From: Pseudomonas sp.
GTDB taxonomy: Bacteria > Pseudomonadota > Gammaproteobacteria > Pseudomonadales > Pseudomonadaceae
Direction: 5' to 3'
Length of the DNA: 62,873 nt
NCBI RefSeq assembly: GCF_017744435.1
Contig: NZ_JAGIBG010000032.1
Coordinates: forward strand, 1-62,873
In this document: positions 51,286-60,231 of the stretch, one piece after another
Layout of the letters: every line of letters starts with the position of its first letter
Numbering within the stretch: position 1 is the first letter of the stretch
The notes under the pieces: generated by a model
What the model saw: only the letters and a program-made list of their open reading frames with translations
Databases searched by the model: none
Told to the model about the DNA's origin: nothing
Position numbers and translations under genes: made by a program

Positions 51286-51311
51286 CGCGGCTCGCTGCTT
51301 GGCGAGCCGCG
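51286..51311 (+). other. Leader hairpin preceding 4.5S RNA
   Basis: cgcggctcgc and gcgagccgcg form a perfect 10-bp GC stem with a 6-nt loop between the predicted start of transcription and the 4.5S RNA. No U-run follows, so it is not a terminator and is probably removed during 5' processing. Confidence 0.55.
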
Positions 51312-51314
51312 TAG

Positions 51315-51425
51315 TGGTGGCCCCATCGGTCCCCCCGCATTGATTACCCGTTAACCTGGTCAGGCCCGGAAGGGAGCAGCCATAGCGGGAACATCGAGTG
51401 CCGGGGTGTGGCTGGTGGGGCCGCC
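51315..51425 (+). ncRNA. ffs: Signal recognition particle 4.5S RNA
   Basis: The conserved SRP domain IV is present: ggtcaggcccggaagggag followed by cagcc, with its GGAA tetraloop and symmetric and asymmetric loops. The ends pair as ggtggcccc with ggggccgcc, giving the usual long hairpin of about 110 nt. It binds Ffh to target nascent membrane proteins. The ends are estimated from base pairing. A sigma-70 promoter and a leader hairpin lie upstream. Confidence 0.93.
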
Positions 51426-51551
51426 TCCATTTCCGGGGTCGGAAAGTTTCATTCGGCCCTGCGCATCACCTCTCCCAGCTTTTGATCACTGATTACAGCT
51501 GTCCGCTGTGAGAACGAGCGCCGCCTGTACGGCGCTGATTGGCTGATGCCC
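51426..51551. other. Short region between 4.5S RNA and the lipoprotein gene
   Basis: It holds an agcgccg/cggcgct hairpin at about 51517-51536 and no open frame I can support. No convincing terminator with a U-run is seen for the RNA. Confidence 0.45.
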
Positions 51552-51977
51552 TCAAAGGCTGTATTTCTCTTCGATCCTGCGCTTGTCGAGCGCGTAGCGC
51601 TTGATGTCGATCGCTTCAGTTTCCAGCTGGGCATCCAGCTCGTCCATATCGCGTTTTTTCAGCGTTGCAACATGGGCCTTGGTGGCTTGATAGTTGATCA
51701 TCTCTGCAGCGTCATGCCCACTGACAGGGTCCCAGAGGATGGAGAGCGGCCAGCACAGCAGGTTCACCACGCCAAAGCCGTAGGCGCGGCCGTAGAACGA
51801 TCCGCCACCTGGAAGCAGGCCAAGGCCAGCGGCAAGCCCAGGCTTTTTCTCTTCTACCGAGAGGTTTCTGGCGCGGTAGCCAGCGAGTTCCGACTCTTGG
51901 ACCGAATTGAGGCCGGTGGCACAGCCAGTGGTCAGCGCTATCAATGCGGCAGCGGTCAGATTTCGAACGGTGGACAT
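51552..51977 (-). CDS. Putative lipoprotein of unknown function
   Basis: A 141-residue protein. The N-terminus MSTVRNLTAAALIALTTGC has a lipobox with Cys19. It then has a short charged region, a Gly/Phe-rich hydrophobic stretch (GLAAGLGLLPGGGSFYGRAYGFGVVNLLCWPLSILWDP) cut by charged residues, and a charged helical tail (KKRDMDELDAQLETEAI). I do not recognise a family. It sits alone on the minus strand between the 4.5S RNA and a binding-protein gene, with a TTGATATCAA palindrome about 80 bp upstream. Confidence 0.75.
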   Translation of the reverse strand: MSTVRNLTAAALIALTTGCATGLNSVQESELAGYRARNLSVEEKKPGLAAGLGLLPGGGSFYGRAYGFGVVNLLCWPLSILWDPVSGHDAAEMINYQATKAHVATLKKRDMDELDAQLETEAIDIKRYALDKRRIEEKYSL

Positions 51978-52117
51978 GCAGCTTTCCTTAGTGTGGGTAC
52001 GTTTCTCGCCCGCCGCTGGGCGTCGGGGCGCGTAACTCTACACTGAGTAATGGCCTATTGATATCAACTTGTCGCTGGCACTTCCGGGGTTATCAGAGGT
52101 GTGTTTTCCAATCCGGC

Positions 52118-52885
52118 TCAAGGCTGTATCACCGAAATTCCCCGCGAATACTCCGTCGCTCCATACCGCCGCACAATCCGCTCAATCTCCCCCGACTCCT
52201 TCATCCGCACCAACGCCCGCAAAACCCCCTGGGTCGGTATCGCCGGATCATTCCTCACCATGCACCCCAGCGCCTGTTCCTCCAGCACGGCCTGTATCGG
52301 CAGCCGCTGTTCGGCTGGCAATCCCTGGTTGAACCACTGCAGTGACAGCTCATTGCTTACTGCATGCTGATACCGCCCGATTTGCAGCTTCTGCAGCGCC
52401 AGTTGCTGGCTGCGGCTGTCCTCCCGCAGCAGGCGCCCCTGGGCAAACAGCGGCTCCAGCGTACCGTAGGCATACCCCAGCACCGTGCCGATCGCCTGCG
52501 GTGGCAGTTGTTCAGGGCGAGCAGGGGTGGCGTCGCCCGGTCGCCCGACCAGCACGTCGCGCTGCAGAATCAACGGAATGCTCCAGACGAAATTCCCCGG
52601 CCGATCATTGAACCACTGGCTGCTCACATAGCAGCGCACATCGATATCGCCAGCATCCATCGCCTGTTGCAGGCGCAGGCGGGCCATCACGTGGTACTCC
52701 GGGCGCACGCCGGCCTCTCGGGCCAGTGCCTGGATCAGGTCGAATACCAGGCCCTCCACCGGCTGGTCGCCTTCGACCCGCACCAGCGGCATGCTCCAGC
52801 TCTCGGCCACGGAAAAGCGCAGCACCGGGAGGTCCGCCTGGCTGTAGGTGGTCCAGAGTAATAGCAGGGCCAGCAAACGTCGCAA
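52118..52885 (-). CDS. Periplasmic substrate-binding protein, amino-acid-binding type (SBP_bac_3 like)
   Basis: A 255-residue protein with a signal peptide (MRRLLALLLLWTTYSQA) and an extracellular solute-binding family 3-like fold (VEGLVFDLIQALAREAGV and QLALQKLQIGRYQHAVSNEL). The start is a TTG at 52885, chosen because GGAGGA lies six bases before it and the signal peptide begins there; no better in-frame ATG exists. No permease genes adjoin it, so it may be an orphan binding or sensory protein. The ligand is unknown. Confidence 0.75.
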   Translation of the reverse strand: MRRLLALLLLWTTYSQADLPVLRFSVAESWSMPLVRVEGDQPVEGLVFDLIQALAREAGVRPEYHVMARLRLQQAMDAGDIDVRCYVSSQWFNDRPGNFVWSIPLILQRDVLVGRPGDATPARPEQLPPQAIGTVLGYAYGTLEPLFAQGRLLREDSRSQQLALQKLQIGRYQHAVSNELSLQWFNQGLPAEQRLPIQAVLEEQALGCMVRNDPAIPTQGVLRALVRMKESGEIERIVRRYGATEYSRGISVIQP

Positions 52886-53008
52886 TGCACATCCTCCATG
52901 AACAGCGCGCCAGTTGCTTAGCTTAGACGAGCCGCGCAGGGTGCAATTTTGCCCCCGCTCCGCTAGCATTAGCGATCTTCCGCTCGATCAGGCTGCGATG
53001 GTTTTTCG

Positions 53009-55063
53009 ATGAGTTATCAGGTTCTTGCACGTAAATGGCGTCCGCGCTCGTTCCGCGAAATGGTCGGCCAGACCCATGTGCTCAAGGCCTTGATCAATGC
53101 CTTGGACAACCAGCGCCTGCACCACGCCTACCTGTTCACAGGTACCCGGGGTGTGGGCAAGACTACCATTGCGCGAATCATCGCCAAATGCCTCAACTGC
53201 GAGACCGGCATCACGTCCACGCCCTGTGGCACCTGCTCGGTGTGCCGGGAGATCGACGAGGGGCGCTTCGTCGACCTGATCGAGATCGACGCCGCGAGCC
53301 GCACAAAGGTCGAAGACACCCGCGAACTGCTCGATAACGTGCAGTACGCACCCAGCCGTGGGCGCTTCAAGGTCTACCTGATCGACGAAGTGCACATGCT
53401 CTCCACCCACTCGTTCAACGCCTTGCTCAAGACGCTGGAAGAGCCGCCGCCCTACGTCAAGTTCATCCTTGCCACCACCGACCCGCAGAAGCTGCCGGCC
53501 ACCATCCTGTCGCGCTGCCTGCAGTTCTCGCTGAAGAACATGAGCCCGGAGCGGGTGGTCGAGCACCTGAGCCACGTGCTGCAGGCCGAGAACGTGCCGT
53601 TCGAGCCGGATGCCCTGTGGCTGCTCGGCCGCGCGGCCGACGGTTCGATGCGCGACGCCATGAGCCTGACCGACCAGGCCATCGCCTTCGGCGAGGGCAA
53701 GGTGCTGGCCGCCGATGTGCGCGCCATGCTCGGCAGCCTCGATCATGGCCAAGTCTATGGTGTGTTGCAGGCGCTGCTCGAAGGCGATGCGCGGGCGCTG
53801 CTCGAAGCCGTGCGCAACCTGGCCGAGCAGGGGCCGGACTGGAGCGGCGTGCTGGCCGAAATGCTCAATGTGCTGCACCGCGTGGCCATTGCCCAGGCGC
53901 TGCCCGAGGCGGTCGACAACGGCCAGGGTGATCGCGACCGGGTGCTGGCGCTGGCTTCGGCGTTGCCGGCCGAGGATGTGCAGTTCTACTACCAGATGGG
54001 CCTGATCGGGCGCCGCGACCTGCCGTTGGCGCCGGACCCGCGGGGCGGTTTCGAAATGGTCCTGCTGCGCATGCTGGCATTCCGCCCGGCGGATACCGAC
54101 GATGCGCCGAAACCGGTGCTAAAGCCAGTGGGGATCAGCCAGGCCACAGCTGATCCGGCAACCCCGGTGGCAGCGCCAGCCGTTGCTGTCGAGGCGCCTG
54201 CTGTTGAGCCGTCGCAGCCTGCGCCAGTGGCGCAGGCCGAGGTCGCACCGGTTGTGGTGCAGGCTCCTGAGCCAGAACCGGAGCCGGAGCCCGAAGTCGC
54301 CGCGCCTGAGCCGGTGGTGGTGGAGGAGGTCATCGACCTGCCCTGGGAGGAGCCTGCCGCAGCGCCCGAACCCGCGCCCGAGCCCGTACCTGCTCCGGCC
54401 CCGGCTCCAGCTCCAGCTCCAGCTCCGGTTGCTGCCTCGCAGAACGCCCAGCCCGTCTATGACGAGCCACCCTTCGATCCGTCCGCCTACGCTTCGGCTG
54501 GCATGGATCGCGACGACGAGCCACCCATGGATGAGGACTACTACGGTGGCGAAAGCGACCCGGTAGGCTTCAGCTATCTCGACGAGTTGGCCGAGCACGT
54601 TCAGGAGGAGGCGCCTGCCGTCGCCCCCGAGCCCCTGCCAGCGGCTCAGCCAGCGACCGGCCTGGCCCTGCAATGGCTGGAATTATTCCCACAGTTGCCT
54701 GTGTCCGGCATGACAGGCAACATCGCTGCAAACTGTACGCTGATGGCCGCCGACGGCGACGACTGGCTGCTGCACCTGGACCCAGGCCAGGGCGCGCTGT
54801 TCAACACCACCCAGCAACGCCGGCTGAACGAGGCGCTCAACCAGCACCTGGGGCGCACCCTGAACCTGCGGATCGAGCTGATTCGCCCCGAGCAGGAAAC
54901 CCCGGCCCAGGCGGCGTCGCGCAAGCGTGCCGAGCGCCAGCAGGACGCCGTGCTGTCGATCGAGCAGGATCCGTTGATCCAGCAGATGATCAAGCAGTTC
55001 GGTGCCACGGTGCGACAGGATACTATTGAGCCTGTAGAAGCCCTGGTCAGCCAGGGCCAGTAA
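53009..55063 (+). CDS. dnaX: DNA polymerase III subunit tau/gamma
   Basis: A 684-residue clamp-loader ATPase with Walker A GTRGVGKTT (45-53), a zinc-binding cluster (CLNCETGITSTPCGTCSVC), Walker B LIDEVHML and the sensor region. From about residue 383 to 543 it has a low-complexity Ala/Pro/Glu/Val linker including a (PA)n run, followed by a C-terminal domain of the alpha-binding tau type. I see no E. coli-like A-AAA-AAG slip site in the central part, so a frameshift gamma form is not evident. It is followed by ybaB and recR. Confidence 0.96.
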   Translation: MSYQVLARKWRPRSFREMVGQTHVLKALINALDNQRLHHAYLFTGTRGVGKTTIARIIAKCLNCETGITSTPCGTCSVCREIDEGRFVDLIEIDAASRTKVEDTRELLDNVQYAPSRGRFKVYLIDEVHMLSTHSFNALLKTLEEPPPYVKFILATTDPQKLPATILSRCLQFSLKNMSPERVVEHLSHVLQAENVPFEPDALWLLGRAADGSMRDAMSLTDQAIAFGEGKVLAADVRAMLGSLDHGQVYGVLQALLEGDARALLEAVRNLAEQGPDWSGVLAEMLNVLHRVAIAQALPEAVDNGQGDRDRVLALASALPAEDVQFYYQMGLIGRRDLPLAPDPRGGFEMVLLRMLAFRPADTDDAPKPVLKPVGISQATADPATPVAAPAVAVEAPAVEPSQPAPVAQAEVAPVVVQAPEPEPEPEPEVAAPEPVVVEEVIDLPWEEPAAAPEPAPEPVPAPAPAPAPAPAPVAASQNAQPVYDEPPFDPSAYASAGMDRDDEPPMDEDYYGGESDPVGFSYLDELAEHVQEEAPAVAPEPLPAAQPATGLALQWLELFPQLPVSGMTGNIAANCTLMAADGDDWLLHLDPGQGALFNTTQQRRLNEALNQHLGRTLNLRIELIRPEQETPAQAASRKRAERQQDAVLSIEQDPLIQQMIKQFGATVRQDTIEPVEALVSQGQ

Positions 55064-55127
55064 TCGATAACCATGCGGCCGGCCCCTCGCCGGGCCGCAT
55101 CACATGACCTAATCGAGGTATACCCCA

Positions 55128-55463
55128 ATGATGAAAGGTGGCATGGCCGGCCTGATGAAGCAGGCCCAGCAGATGCAGGAAAAGATGCAGAAGATGCAGG
55201 AAGAGCTGGCCAACGCCGAAGTCACCGGCCAGTCTGGTGGCGGCCTGGTGAGCGTGGTGATGACCGGTCGTCACGACGTCAAGCGTGTCAGCATCGACCA
55301 GAGCCTGATGTCGACCGATGAAGACGACAAGGAAGTGCTGGAAGACCTGATCGCCGCTGCGCTGAATGACGCCGTGCGCAAGATCGAGCAGAACAGCCAG
55401 GACAAGATGGGCAACATGACCGCTGGCATGCAATTGCCGCCGGGCTTCAAGATGCCGTTCTAA
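55128..55463 (+). CDS. ybaB: Nucleoid-associated protein YbaB/EbfC
   Basis: A 111-residue protein beginning MMKGGMAGLMKQAQQMQEKM with the family's dimerising helix and the VSVVMTGRHDVKRVSID strand. It binds DNA as a dimer. It sits between dnaX and recR, the conserved order in proteobacteria, and is preceded by GAGGTA. Confidence 0.95.
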   Translation: MMKGGMAGLMKQAQQMQEKMQKMQEELANAEVTGQSGGGLVSVVMTGRHDVKRVSIDQSLMSTDEDDKEVLEDLIAAALNDAVRKIEQNSQDKMGNMTAGMQLPPGFKMPF

Positions 55464-55480
55464 GGCATCGTGTTGCACAG

Positions 55481-55512
55481 AGCCGCCGCTGGGTAACCGC
55501 GGCGGCTTTTTC
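55481..55512 (+). terminator. Terminator after ybaB
   Basis: agccgccgc and gcggcggct pair in a 9-bp GC stem with a 9-nt loop, followed by TTTTTC, 18 bp after the ybaB stop. It uncouples recR from the dnaX-ybaB transcript. Confidence 0.8.
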
Positions 55513-55610
55513 TTGCCTGTGCAAATGGCCCGCTCACAGGGTCTACTGATTTGACGCCCATGCCTGCGCTGGGTATAAACCGCCTCTCATTGATTTATCA
55601 GGCCTTTCCC

Positions 55611-56213
55611 ATGAGCTTCAGCCCTCTGATCCGCCAACTGATCGACGCCTTGCGCACCCTCCCGGGCGTCGGCCAGAAAACCGCCCAGCGCATGGCCCTG
55701 CAGCTGCTCGAGCGTGACCGCAGTGGCGGCCTGCGCCTGGCCCAGGCGTTGAGCCAGGCCATGGAAGGGGTAGGGCATTGCCGCCAATGTCGGACCCTGA
55801 CCGAGCAGGAGCTGTGCCCGCAGTGCAGCGACCCGCGCCGTGACGATACGCAGCTGTGCGTGGTGGAAGGGCCGATGGATGTGTATGCGGTGGAGCAGAC
55901 CGGCTATCGCGGGCGTTACTTCGTGCTCAAGGGGCATTTGTCGCCGCTCGATGGCCTGGGGCCTGAGGCGATTGGTGTACCGCAGCTGATGGCGCGGATC
56001 GAGGAGCAGGGCAGCTTTACCGAGGTGATTCTGGCGACCAACCCGACCGTGGAGGGTGAGGCGACGGCACATTACATCGCCCAGTTGCTGAATGAGAAGG
56101 GGCTGGTGGCGTCGCGGATTGCCCATGGTGTGCCGCTGGGCGGAGAGCTGGAGCTGGTTGACGGTGGCACGCTGGCCCATGCCTTTGCCGGGCGCAAGCC
56201 GATTTCGCTGTAA
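55611..56213 (+). CDS. recR: Recombination mediator RecR
   Basis: A 200-residue protein. The N-terminal helix-hairpin-helix (LRTLPGVGQKTAQRMAL), zinc finger Cys57, Cys60, Cys69 and Cys72, and a Toprim domain (LCVVEGPMDVYAVE) are visible. It acts with RecO to load RecA on gapped DNA. The start at 55611 is chosen by the family N-terminus; an earlier Met would add 20 residues. Confidence 0.96.
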   Translation: MSFSPLIRQLIDALRTLPGVGQKTAQRMALQLLERDRSGGLRLAQALSQAMEGVGHCRQCRTLTEQELCPQCSDPRRDDTQLCVVEGPMDVYAVEQTGYRGRYFVLKGHLSPLDGLGPEAIGVPQLMARIEEQGSFTEVILATNPTVEGEATAHYIAQLLNEKGLVASRIAHGVPLGGELELVDGGTLAHAFAGRKPISL

Positions 56214-56234
56214 TTTCGCGGGGCTGCGTCGCAG

Positions 56235-56323
56235 CCCATTCGCGGGCACGCCCGCTCCCACAGGTACAGTGTTGCCCTCAGGCCTGCGGTAATCCTGTGG
56301 GAGCGGGCGTGCCCGCGAATGGG
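56235..56323. repeat. REP pair
   Basis: The arms cccattcgcgggcacgcccg... and exact complement, 29-30 bp each, lie between the convergent recR and apt genes. Confidence 0.85.
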
Positions 56324-56349
56324 GCACAAAGCGCCCCCAAATCAGAAAC

Positions 56350-56898
56350 TCAGTACTCGCTCAGGGAGAACTCGGTCAGGCAGAAGGTCGGTACCCCGGC
56401 CGCCTGCAGCCGGCGCGAACCATCCAGCTCTGGCAGGTCGATGATCGCCGCCGCCTCGAATACCTGCGCCCCGGTGCGACGCACCAGGTTGGCGGCAGCC
56501 AGCAGGGTGCCACCGGTGGCAATCAGGTCATCGAAGATCAGCACCGAATCGCCTTCGCACAGGCTGTCGGCATGCACTTCCAGGAAGGCTTCGCCGTATT
56601 CGGTCTGGTAGCCCTCGCTCAAGACGTCAGCCGGCAGCTTGCCCTGCTTGCGGAACAGGATCAGCGGCTTGTTCAGCTGGTGGGCGATGATCGAGCCGAT
56701 CAGGAAGCCACGCGCATCCATGGCGCCGATGTGGCTGAACTCAGCCTCGACGTAACGCTCGATGAACTGGTCGGCCACGTAGCGCAGCCCGCGCGGCGAC
56801 TGGAACAGCGGGGTGATGTCGCGGAAGATCACGCCGGGCTTGGGGAAGTCCACTACCGGGCGGATCAGGGCTTTGAGGTCGAAGGCGTCGCTGTGCAT
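56350..56898 (-). CDS. apt: Adenine phosphoribosyltransferase
   Basis: A 182-residue enzyme forming AMP from adenine and PRPP. The PRPP-binding motif is [17 protein letters not shown], and the N-terminal [21 protein letters not shown] is typical. The start at 56898 (MHSDAF) gives the usual length. It provides purine salvage in the same window as purine degradation, although it is separated from that island by about 13 kb. Confidence 0.95.
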
Positions 56899-56953
56899 TG
56901 TTGCGGGTATCCTGGGAAAACGAATGCCCAAGTATACCCGCTAAACGCCGGCC

Positions 56954-57688
56954 TCAGGCCTCGATTGCACCGCCGGCCAGCGCGCACAGCTGGATCGGGT
57001 CGAGGATGTGCACTTCCTTGCCTTCGGCGCGGATCAGGCCGTTCTGCTGGAAGCGAGTGAATACCCGCGACACGGTTTCTACTGCCAGACCTAGGTAGTT
57101 GCCGATTTCGTTGCGCGACATGCTCAGGCGGAACTGGTTGGCCGAGTAGCCGCGGGCACGGAAGCGGGCGGACAGGTTGACCAGGAAGGTGGCGATGCGT
57201 TCGTCGGCGGTCTTCTTCGACAACAGCAGCATCATCTGCTGGTCGTCACGAATTTCGCGGCTCATCACCCGCATAAGCTGGCGGCGCAGCTGTGGCAGTT
57301 GAACGGACAGCTCATCGAGGCGCTCGAAGGGGATTTCACAGACCGAGGTGGTTTCCTGGGCCTGGGCCGACACCGGGTAGGCCTCGGTGTCCATGCCGGA
57401 CAGGCCGACCAACTCGCTGGGCAAGTGGAAGCCGGTGATCTGTTCTTCGCCGCTGTCGCTCAGGCTGAAGGTCTTGAGGGCGCCGGAACGTACGGCGTAA
57501 ACCGAGCCGAAATTGTCACCCTGGCGGAACAGGAACTCGCCTTTCTTCAGCGGGCGTCCGCGCTTGACGATTTCATCCAGTGCATCCATGTCTTCCAGGT
57601 TGAGCGAAAGAGGCAGGCACAGGGGTGCCAGGCTGCAGTCCTTGCAGTGGGCCTGGTTGTGAGCGCGCAGTTTGACTGGCTCGGACAT
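56954..57688 (-). CDS. anr: Anaerobic transcriptional regulator Anr (FNR family)
   Basis: A 244-residue regulator with the oxygen-sensing 4Fe-4S cysteines Cys15, Cys18, Cys24 and Cys117, a cyclic-nucleotide-like beta-roll and a C-terminal helix-turn-helix (ISRNEIGNYLGLAVETVSRVFTRF type, here SMSRNEIGNYLGLAVETVSR). It activates genes for low-oxygen respiration. The neighbouring hemN carries a perfect Anr box. Confidence 0.96.
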   Translation of the reverse strand: MSEPVKLRAHNQAHCKDCSLAPLCLPLSLNLEDMDALDEIVKRGRPLKKGEFLFRQGDNFGSVYAVRSGALKTFSLSDSGEEQITGFHLPSELVGLSGMDTEAYPVSAQAQETTSVCEIPFERLDELSVQLPQLRRQLMRVMSREIRDDQQMMLLLSKKTADERIATFLVNLSARFRARGYSANQFRLSMSRNEIGNYLGLAVETVSRVFTRFQQNGLIRAEGKEVHILDPIQLCALAGGAIEA

Positions 57689-57873
57689 TTGAATCGATCC
57701 TTGTGGGAAAGCACACATAAGTCGTAAGGGTAACTCACGACCGAGGGTGTAGGCCAGTCTGCGCTACTTTGAAGCGAACTGGCGAAACCCCGGCAGGCAT
57801 ATGCCGGGAGTCCTTGTCAGCCCATAGTGTGCCTGCCCAGGGAGCTTGTCCATGTGGTGGATTGACTCCGGAA
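57689..57873. other. anr promoter region
   Basis: 185 bp between the hemN stop and anr. It has a gccagt/actggc inverted pair (about 57751-57785) and a ccggcaggcatatgccgg palindrome near 57790. No full Anr consensus (TTGAT-N4-ATCAA) is seen. Confidence 0.45.
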
Positions 57874-59256
57874 TCAGATGACCCGCGAGAAGCGCTGGCG
57901 GTTTTGCATCGCCAGGTAGGCATCGAACACCATGCACACCGAGCGCGCCAGCAAGCGCCCGGCCGGGAGGATGCGGATGCCCTTGTCGTCCAGGCTGATC
58001 AGGCCATCGCGCTGCATGGTCTGCAGTTCGGGCCAGAGTTCGTTGAAATAGCCACGAAAATCGACGATGAAGGCCGTTTCGATCGGCTCGAAGTCCAGTT
58101 CGAAATGGCAGATCAGTTGCTGGATCACGGCACGCCGCAGGCGGTCGTCGTGGTTGCAGACCAGCCCGCGCTGGGTCGCCAGCTGGGCGTTGGACAGGCT
58201 GTCCTGGTAGGTAGTGAGGTCGCTGCTGTTCTGGCAGTACAGGTCGCCGATCTGGCTGATCGCCGATACCCCCAGGCCGATCAGGTCGCAGTGGCCGTGG
58301 GTGGTGTAGCCCTGGAAGTTACGCTGCAGGGTGCCTTCTTCCTGGGCGATCGCCAGTTCGTCGTCAGGCAGGGCGAAGTGGTCCATGCCGATGTAGCGGT
58401 AGCCCGCGGCGGTCAGCTGTTCGATGGTGTTGTGCAGCATCTCGAGCTTTTCTGCCGGGGCCGGCAAGTCGTTGCTGTCGATGCGCCGCTGCGGCATGAA
58501 GCGCTCGGGCAGGTGGGCGTAGTTGAACACCGAGAGACGGTCGGGTTGCAGGCGGATCACTTCATCGACAGTGCGGGCAAAGCCTTCCACGGTCTGTTTG
58601 GGCAAACCGTAGATCAGGTCGAGGTTGATCGAGCGGAACTGCAGGGTGCGGGCCGCTTCGATCAGGGTGCGTGTCTGTTCCAGGCTCTGCAGGCGGTTGA
58701 CCGCACGTTGAACGGCCGGGTCGAGGTCCTGTACACCGAGGCTGACGCGGTTGAAGCCCAGTTCGCGGAGCAGGCCCATGGTCGACCAGTCGGCTTCGCG
58801 CGGGTCGATCTCGATGCCGTAGTCGCCAGAATCGTCATCCAGCAGGTTGAAGTGCCGGCGCAGGGTGGCCATCAGCTGGCGCAGTTCCACATGGCTGAGG
58901 AAGGTCGGCGTGCCACCGCCGAAATGCAGCTGCTCAACGCGCTGTTTAGGGTCCAGGTGGCAGGCGATCAGCTGGATCTCCTGCTCCAGGCGCTGCAGGT
59001 AAGGCGCGGCGCGGCCGCGGTCCTTGGTGATGACCTTGTTGCAGGCGCAGTAGTAGCAGATGTTGGCGCAGAACGGCACGTGCACGTACAGCGACAGCGG
59101 GCGCACGGCCCGGCGGCTCTCGCGCAGGGCGTGGAGCAGGTCGAACGAGCCTACCTCGCTGTGCAGTTGCACCGCGGTCGGGTAGGAGGTGTAGCGTGGG
59201 CCGGCGAGATCGTAGCGGCGGATCAGGTCGGCATCCCAACGTAGGTCGGCGAGCAT
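57874..59256 (-). CDS. hemN: Oxygen-independent coproporphyrinogen III oxidase
   Basis: A 460-residue radical SAM enzyme forming protoporphyrinogen IX without oxygen. The cluster cysteines are Cys63, Cys67 and Cys70 (CANICYYC) with a further Cys72, and the N-terminal YDLAGPRYTSYPTA and GGGTPTFL motifs are present. It is under a perfect Anr box 63 bp upstream of the start and lies next to anr. Confidence 0.97.
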   Translation of the reverse strand: MLADLRWDADLIRRYDLAGPRYTSYPTAVQLHSEVGSFDLLHALRESRRAVRPLSLYVHVPFCANICYYCACNKVITKDRGRAAPYLQRLEQEIQLIACHLDPKQRVEQLHFGGGTPTFLSHVELRQLMATLRRHFNLLDDDSGDYGIEIDPREADWSTMGLLRELGFNRVSLGVQDLDPAVQRAVNRLQSLEQTRTLIEAARTLQFRSINLDLIYGLPKQTVEGFARTVDEVIRLQPDRLSVFNYAHLPERFMPQRRIDSNDLPAPAEKLEMLHNTIEQLTAAGYRYIGMDHFALPDDELAIAQEEGTLQRNFQGYTTHGHCDLIGLGVSAISQIGDLYCQNSSDLTTYQDSLSNAQLATQRGLVCNHDDRLRRAVIQQLICHFELDFEPIETAFIVDFRGYFNELWPELQTMQRDGLISLDDKGIRILPAGRLLARSVCMVFDAYLAMQNRQRFSRVI

Positions 59257-59318
59257 GTGGGCGGTCCCCGGATGATGCAGCAGTGTCCGGAGTCTATGGT
59301 CGTCTGTAGGAAACTGTG

Positions 59319-59332
59319 TTGATTTGTATCAA
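59319..59332 (-). promoter_or_regulatory. Anr/FNR box upstream of hemN
   Basis: TTGATTTGTATCAA matches the consensus TTGAT-N4-ATCAA exactly. It is 63 bp upstream of the hemN start, placing it near -41.5 of a transcript with a short leader. Confidence 0.85.
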
Positions 59333-59339
59333 GCGCCCG

Positions 59340-60023
59340 TCAGTGGCCCATGAGCCAATGCTGGTGCGGGCCGGGCAAGGTCCAGATACCAAACAGGATC
59401 ACCAGCAGCCCGCCCGCCATGCGCACGCTGCGCCGCCTCAGCAAGGCGTTTACCCGCTCCGCCGCCAGGCCGGTGGCCAGCAATATCGGCCAGGTGCCCA
59501 GCCCGAATGCCAGCATCAACGCCGCGCTGTACCCCGCATTGCCCTGGCTGGCCGCCCACAGCAAGGTGCTGTACACCAGGCCGCATGGCAGCCAGCCCCA
59601 CAGTGCCCCCAGCAGCAGAGCACGGGGCACGCTGGACACTGGCATCAGCCGCGAGGCGGCCGGCTGGATATGCCGCCACAACCCTCGGCCCAGCGCTTCG
59701 ATGCGGGTCAGCCCGCTCCACCAGCCGGCCAGGTACAGGCCCATGGCGATCAGCAGCAACGCAGCCACCACGCGCAAGGCCATGGCCGCCGGGCTGCTGG
59801 CCAGCGCCCAGCCCGCCAGGCCCAGCAGCAGGCCGGCGCAGGCATAGCTGAGGATGCGTCCCAGGTTGTAGGCCATCAGCAGGCGCAGGCGTCGGCCGCG
59901 TTGCTCGGGGGGGATGGCCAGGGTCAGTGCGCCCATCAGGCCGCCGCACATGCCCAGGCAGTGTCCGCCGCCGAGCAGGCCGAGGACCAGTGCCGAGCCG
60001 AGCAGGGGCAGCAGGTCAGGCAC
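59340..60023 (-). CDS. TauE/SafE (UreH)-like membrane protein of the cbb3 assembly cluster
   Basis: A 227-residue protein with about six membrane helices. GLLGGGHCLGMCGGLMGAL near the N-terminus contains two cysteines and a histidine that could bind metal. It uses a GTG start at 60023 and overlaps the ccoS stop by eight bases. It follows ccoS in the ccoI-ccoS-TauE order seen in pseudomonads; a role in copper handling or oxidase assembly is inferred. Confidence 0.82.
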   Translation of the reverse strand: MPDLLPLLGSALVLGLLGGGHCLGMCGGLMGALTLAIPPEQRGRRLRLLMAYNLGRILSYACAGLLLGLAGWALASSPAAMALRVVAALLLIAMGLYLAGWWSGLTRIEALGRGLWRHIQPAASRLMPVSSVPRALLLGALWGWLPCGLVYSTLLWAASQGNAGYSAALMLAFGLGTWPILLATGLAAERVNALLRRRSVRMAGGLLVILFGIWTLPGPHQHWLMGH

Positions 60024-60231
60024 GGGGTGGTGCTTCCTTGTCGTTTGGCGTTGCGCTTTCTTCGGGTTTGACGGCCGCTTGATGGCGCGGATCCTGATCA
60101 TCGAACAGGATGCTGTGGGCCGGGCTTTCAAGGTCGTCGTACTGGCCGCTGTCCACCGCCCAGAAGAAAATGTAGACGGCCACGCCAACCAGCAGCAGGG
60201 CGGCCGGGATCATCACATAGAGTGCGGGCAT
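60016..60231 (-). CDS. ccoS: Cytochrome cbb3 oxidase assembly protein CcoS
   Basis: A 71-residue single-span protein (MPALYVMIPAALLLVGVAVYIFFWAV then SGQYDDLESP, the family signature) needed for cofactor insertion in cbb3 oxidase. Its start lies inside the ccoI 3' end (19-bp overlap), and its end overlaps the TauE-like gene. Confidence 0.93.
   Translation of the reverse strand: MPALYVMIPAALLLVGVAVYIFFWAVDSGQYDDLESPAHSILFDDQDPRHQAAVKPEESATPNDKEAPPRA

Noticed and set aside
52058..52067. TTGATATCAA as an Anr box upstream of the lipoprotein gene
   Set aside because: The half-sites touch, whereas the FNR/Anr consensus needs four bases between TTGAT and ATCAA.
53009..54120. Programmed frameshift site in dnaX producing gamma
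   Set aside because: No A-AAA-AAG-like heptamer or long A run is visible in the central part of the gene.
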